Of a stretch of 7,830 bases of DNA, positions 6,513 through 7,830 are shown in pieces. Under the pieces are notes generated by a model that searched no databases, was not told the origin of the DNA, and was given only the letters and a program-made list of their open reading frames with translations. Both the position numbers and the translations under genes were made by a program. Position 1 is the stretch's first letter, and every line of letters begins with the position of its first letter. Where the stretch lies: positions 1-7,830 of the forward strand of contig DASXTC010000074.1 of the NCBI GenBank assembly GCA_036505635.1. Reading direction: 5' to 3'. The stretch is from DASXTC01 sp036505635 (lineage in GTDB: Bacteria > Acidobacteriota > Polarisedimenticolia > JACPZX01 > DASXTC01).

Positions 6513-6551
6513 GACCCATTTTCCACGAGCCGCGCAACTTCCAGGGGATCC

Positions 6552-7205
6552 GTGTATACCATCAAGAGCCTCGGCGGACATCTCGTCCTGCTCAACAGCA
6601 TCCCATTCGAGATAGAGGAGAAGCGGGTCCTGCGCGAGCTGAGGATCCCGAAGCTCAAGTACGTCAAGGAGCTCAAGGAGGAAGGGGTCGCCAAGGCGAT
6701 CAAGCAGGCGATCGACGCGGCCTACACGCTGATCCACGGCAGGGCCTGCTACAAGACCTTCAAGATTATCGAGGTCCGCCCCGACCGCGTCGCCGTCGAG
6801 GAGTCCGACTCCCTGTTCGTGGGCGCCAACATGACGAAGCTGCTCGCCCGGTGCGACTACGCGACGCTGCTGGCCTGCACGATCGGCCCGGAGCTCGAGC
6901 GGAAGGTCGATCACATCAAGAAGACCCACACCGCCGACGCCTACTTCCTCGACGTGGTGGGAAGCTGGATGGCCGACTACATGGCTGACCGCGTGGATGC
7001 AATCATCCAGAGCGAGGTGCTGCGCAACGGCTACGCGCGCACGATGCGGTACAGCCCCGGTTACGGAGACTGGGATCTGCCCGTGCAGCGGGAGCTTCTC
7101 GCCCGCGTGGAGGCCTCCACGATCGCCATCACCTGCACGGAGACCTTCATCCTGCAGCCGCGCAAGTCGGTCACCGCGGTGGTCGGTTGGGAGCGCCGGT
7201 CATGA
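6552..7205 (+). CDS. Stand-alone methionine synthase reactivation-domain protein
   Basis: The 217-residue product matches the C-terminal AdoMet-binding activation domain of cobalamin-dependent methionine synthase (Met_synt_B12 family), which uses AdoMet to remethylate the oxidised cobalamin. I start at GTG 6552, with AGGGGA (6543-6548) just upstream; the first in-frame ATG is far inside at codon 94. Diagnostic segments are the AdoMet-binding loop RYSPGYGDWDLP (166-177, R166 matching the conserved Arg of the family), ACTIGPELE (108-116) and the tail TETFILQPRKSVTAVVG (196-212). In E. coli this domain is the end of MetH; here it is separate, as known in several bacterial groups. Its stop overlaps the metH ATG (ATGA), so the two parts are made together. 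It has no transmembrane segment and should be cytoplasmic. Confidence 0.92.
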   Translation: MYTIKSLGGHLVLLNSIPFEIEEKRVLRELRIPKLKYVKELKEEGVAKAIKQAIDAAYTLIHGRACYKTFKIIEVRPDRVAVEESDSLFVGANMTKLLARCDYATLLACTIGPELERKVDHIKKTHTADAYFLDVVGSWMADYMADRVDAIIQSEVLRNGYARTMRYSPGYGDWDLPVQRELLARVEASTIAITCTETFILQPRKSVTAVVGWERRS

Positions 7206-7830
7206 CCTTCCGCGAGCGGCTCGGCAAGGGGGTCATGATCCTCGACGGATCGATGGGGGCGCTGCTCCAGGGGCGCGGGCTCCCCGCCGGTTACGCTCCC
7301 GACCTCTGGAACATCGAGAAAGCCGACGCGATTGTCGCGGTGCAGCGCGAATATGCCAGGGCAGGTGCCGACATCCTGCTGACCAACACCTTCGGCGCGA
7401 GCCGGCGGCGCCTCGCCGAGTACGACGCCTACGGCCAGCTCAAGCAGATCAACGAGGCCGCCGTCGCCAACGCGCGCAAGGCCGGCGGCGCCAAGGTGCT
7501 CGTGGCCGGCGACATCGGCCCGTGTGGCACCACCGTGCAGCCCTTCGGCGAGATCCCCTTCTCGGAGGCCTACGAGATTTTCCGCGAGCAGGCGGCGGTG
7601 CTCACCGCCGCCGGTGTCGATCTGCTCGTCATCGAGACGATGTTCGACCTCCAGGAGATGAAGGCCGCGGTGATGGCCTGCAACGATGTGCGCGGGAAGA
7701 TCCCGCTGATGGCCTTCATGACCTTCACCCAGGACGGCCTGACCGACACCGGCACCGATCCGGTCACGGCCGCCGCCGTGCTCGAGGGCCTGGGCGTGGA
7801 CGTCATCGGGGCCAACTGCTCGACGGGGCC
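7202..7830 (+). CDS. metH: Cobalamin-dependent methionine synthase, N-terminal homocysteine-binding domain (3' end cut by the window)
   Basis: MetH transfers a methyl group from methyltetrahydrofolate through cobalamin to homocysteine, making methionine. The ATG at 7202 overlaps the preceding stop, with GGGAG eight to nine bases upstream. About 209 codons are present and open to the end. They show the homocysteine S-methyltransferase barrel: MILDGSMGALLQ (12-23), ADILLTNTFGASRRRL (55-70), VAGDIGPCG (about 100-108), LLVIETMFDLQEMKAAV and finally VIGANCSTGP, whose Cys (residue 206) is the first of the three zinc ligands that hold homocysteine. The remaining ligands and the folate and cobalamin domains lie beyond the window. 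A shorter homocysteine methyltransferase or a methyltransferase/MTHFR fusion cannot be excluded from this part alone, but the adjacent reactivation gene makes MetH by far the best call. Confidence 0.92.
   Translation, partial: MTFRERLGKGVMILDGSMGALLQGRGLPAGYAPDLWNIEKADAIVAVQREYARAGADILLTNTFGASRRRLAEYDAYGQLKQINEAAVANARKAGGAKVLVAGDIGPCGTTVQPFGEIPFSEAYEIFREQAAVLTAAGVDLLVIETMFDLQEMKAAVMACNDVRGKIPLMAFMTFTQDGLTDTGTDPVTAAAVLEGLGVDVIGANCSTG

Noticed and set aside
6519..6551. Cobalamin or SAM riboswitch ahead of the methionine synthase operon
   Set aside because: The predicted leader is only about 33 bases, with no B12-box or SAM-box sequence seen.
6396..6929. Extending the pseudokinase gene upstream to a start near 6929
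   Set aside because: The extra 178 residues are antisense to the methionine synthase reactivation gene and cross both promoters. The protein-like sequence begins at the ATG at 6395.
1..7830. tRNA, rRNA, CRISPR array, insertion sequence, phage attachment site
   Set aside because: I saw no direct-repeat arrays, transposase-like proteins, terminal inverted repeats or tRNA-like cloverleafs while reading both strands. Most of the window is covered by confident genes.

Overview
This is a GC-rich, gene-dense bacterial window carrying seven protein-coding genes, one of them a small selenoprotein gene that ordinary gene calling breaks at in-frame UGA codons. Two features suggest an Acidobacteriota-like genome. 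One is a secreted VWA protein of the type common in acidobacteria. The other is a membrane-anchored kinase-like protein next to a TolB-like/TPR protein. This taxonomic placement is an inference, because the window holds no rRNA or other strong marker.

Layout, plus strand left (1-3375): the 3' part of a protein-L-isoaspartate methyltransferase gene (pcm), then proS, then a gene for an exported VWA-domain protein that starts on the last base of the proS stop codon. proS has its own near-perfect extended -10 promoter just after pcm.

Minus strand centre (6395 down to 3407): a probable three-gene operon read leftwards. It encodes (i) a membrane-anchored pseudokinase with a TolB-like domain outside the membrane, (ii) a membrane-anchored TolB-like/TPR protein coupled to it by an ATGA overlap, and (iii) a 71-74 residue glutaredoxin-like selenoprotein of the 'Uxx-star' type, 32 bases further on. 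The third gene has one UGA at codon 13 in a UPYT redox motif and a second UGA at codon 72. The codon 72 UGA is followed by Gly-Val-stop, which would give a C-terminal U-x-x-stop. Each UGA is followed at the right distance by a possible bacterial SECIS hairpin. This is the most interesting feature of the window.

Plus strand right (6552-7830): a stand-alone methionine synthase reactivation-domain protein overlapping by ATGA the start of metH, which runs off the window. A 156-base intergenic region (6396-6551) holds two divergent sigma70-type promoters, each with 17-base spacing, one serving the kinase/TPR/selenoprotein operon and the other the methionine synthase operon.

The left block is protein repair and translation housekeeping plus an exported VWA protein. 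The right block makes and reactivates B12-dependent methionine synthase. The central operon looks like a sensory or scaffold system with a redox selenoprotein attached. No tRNA, rRNA, CRISPR array, insertion sequence or attachment site was seen.
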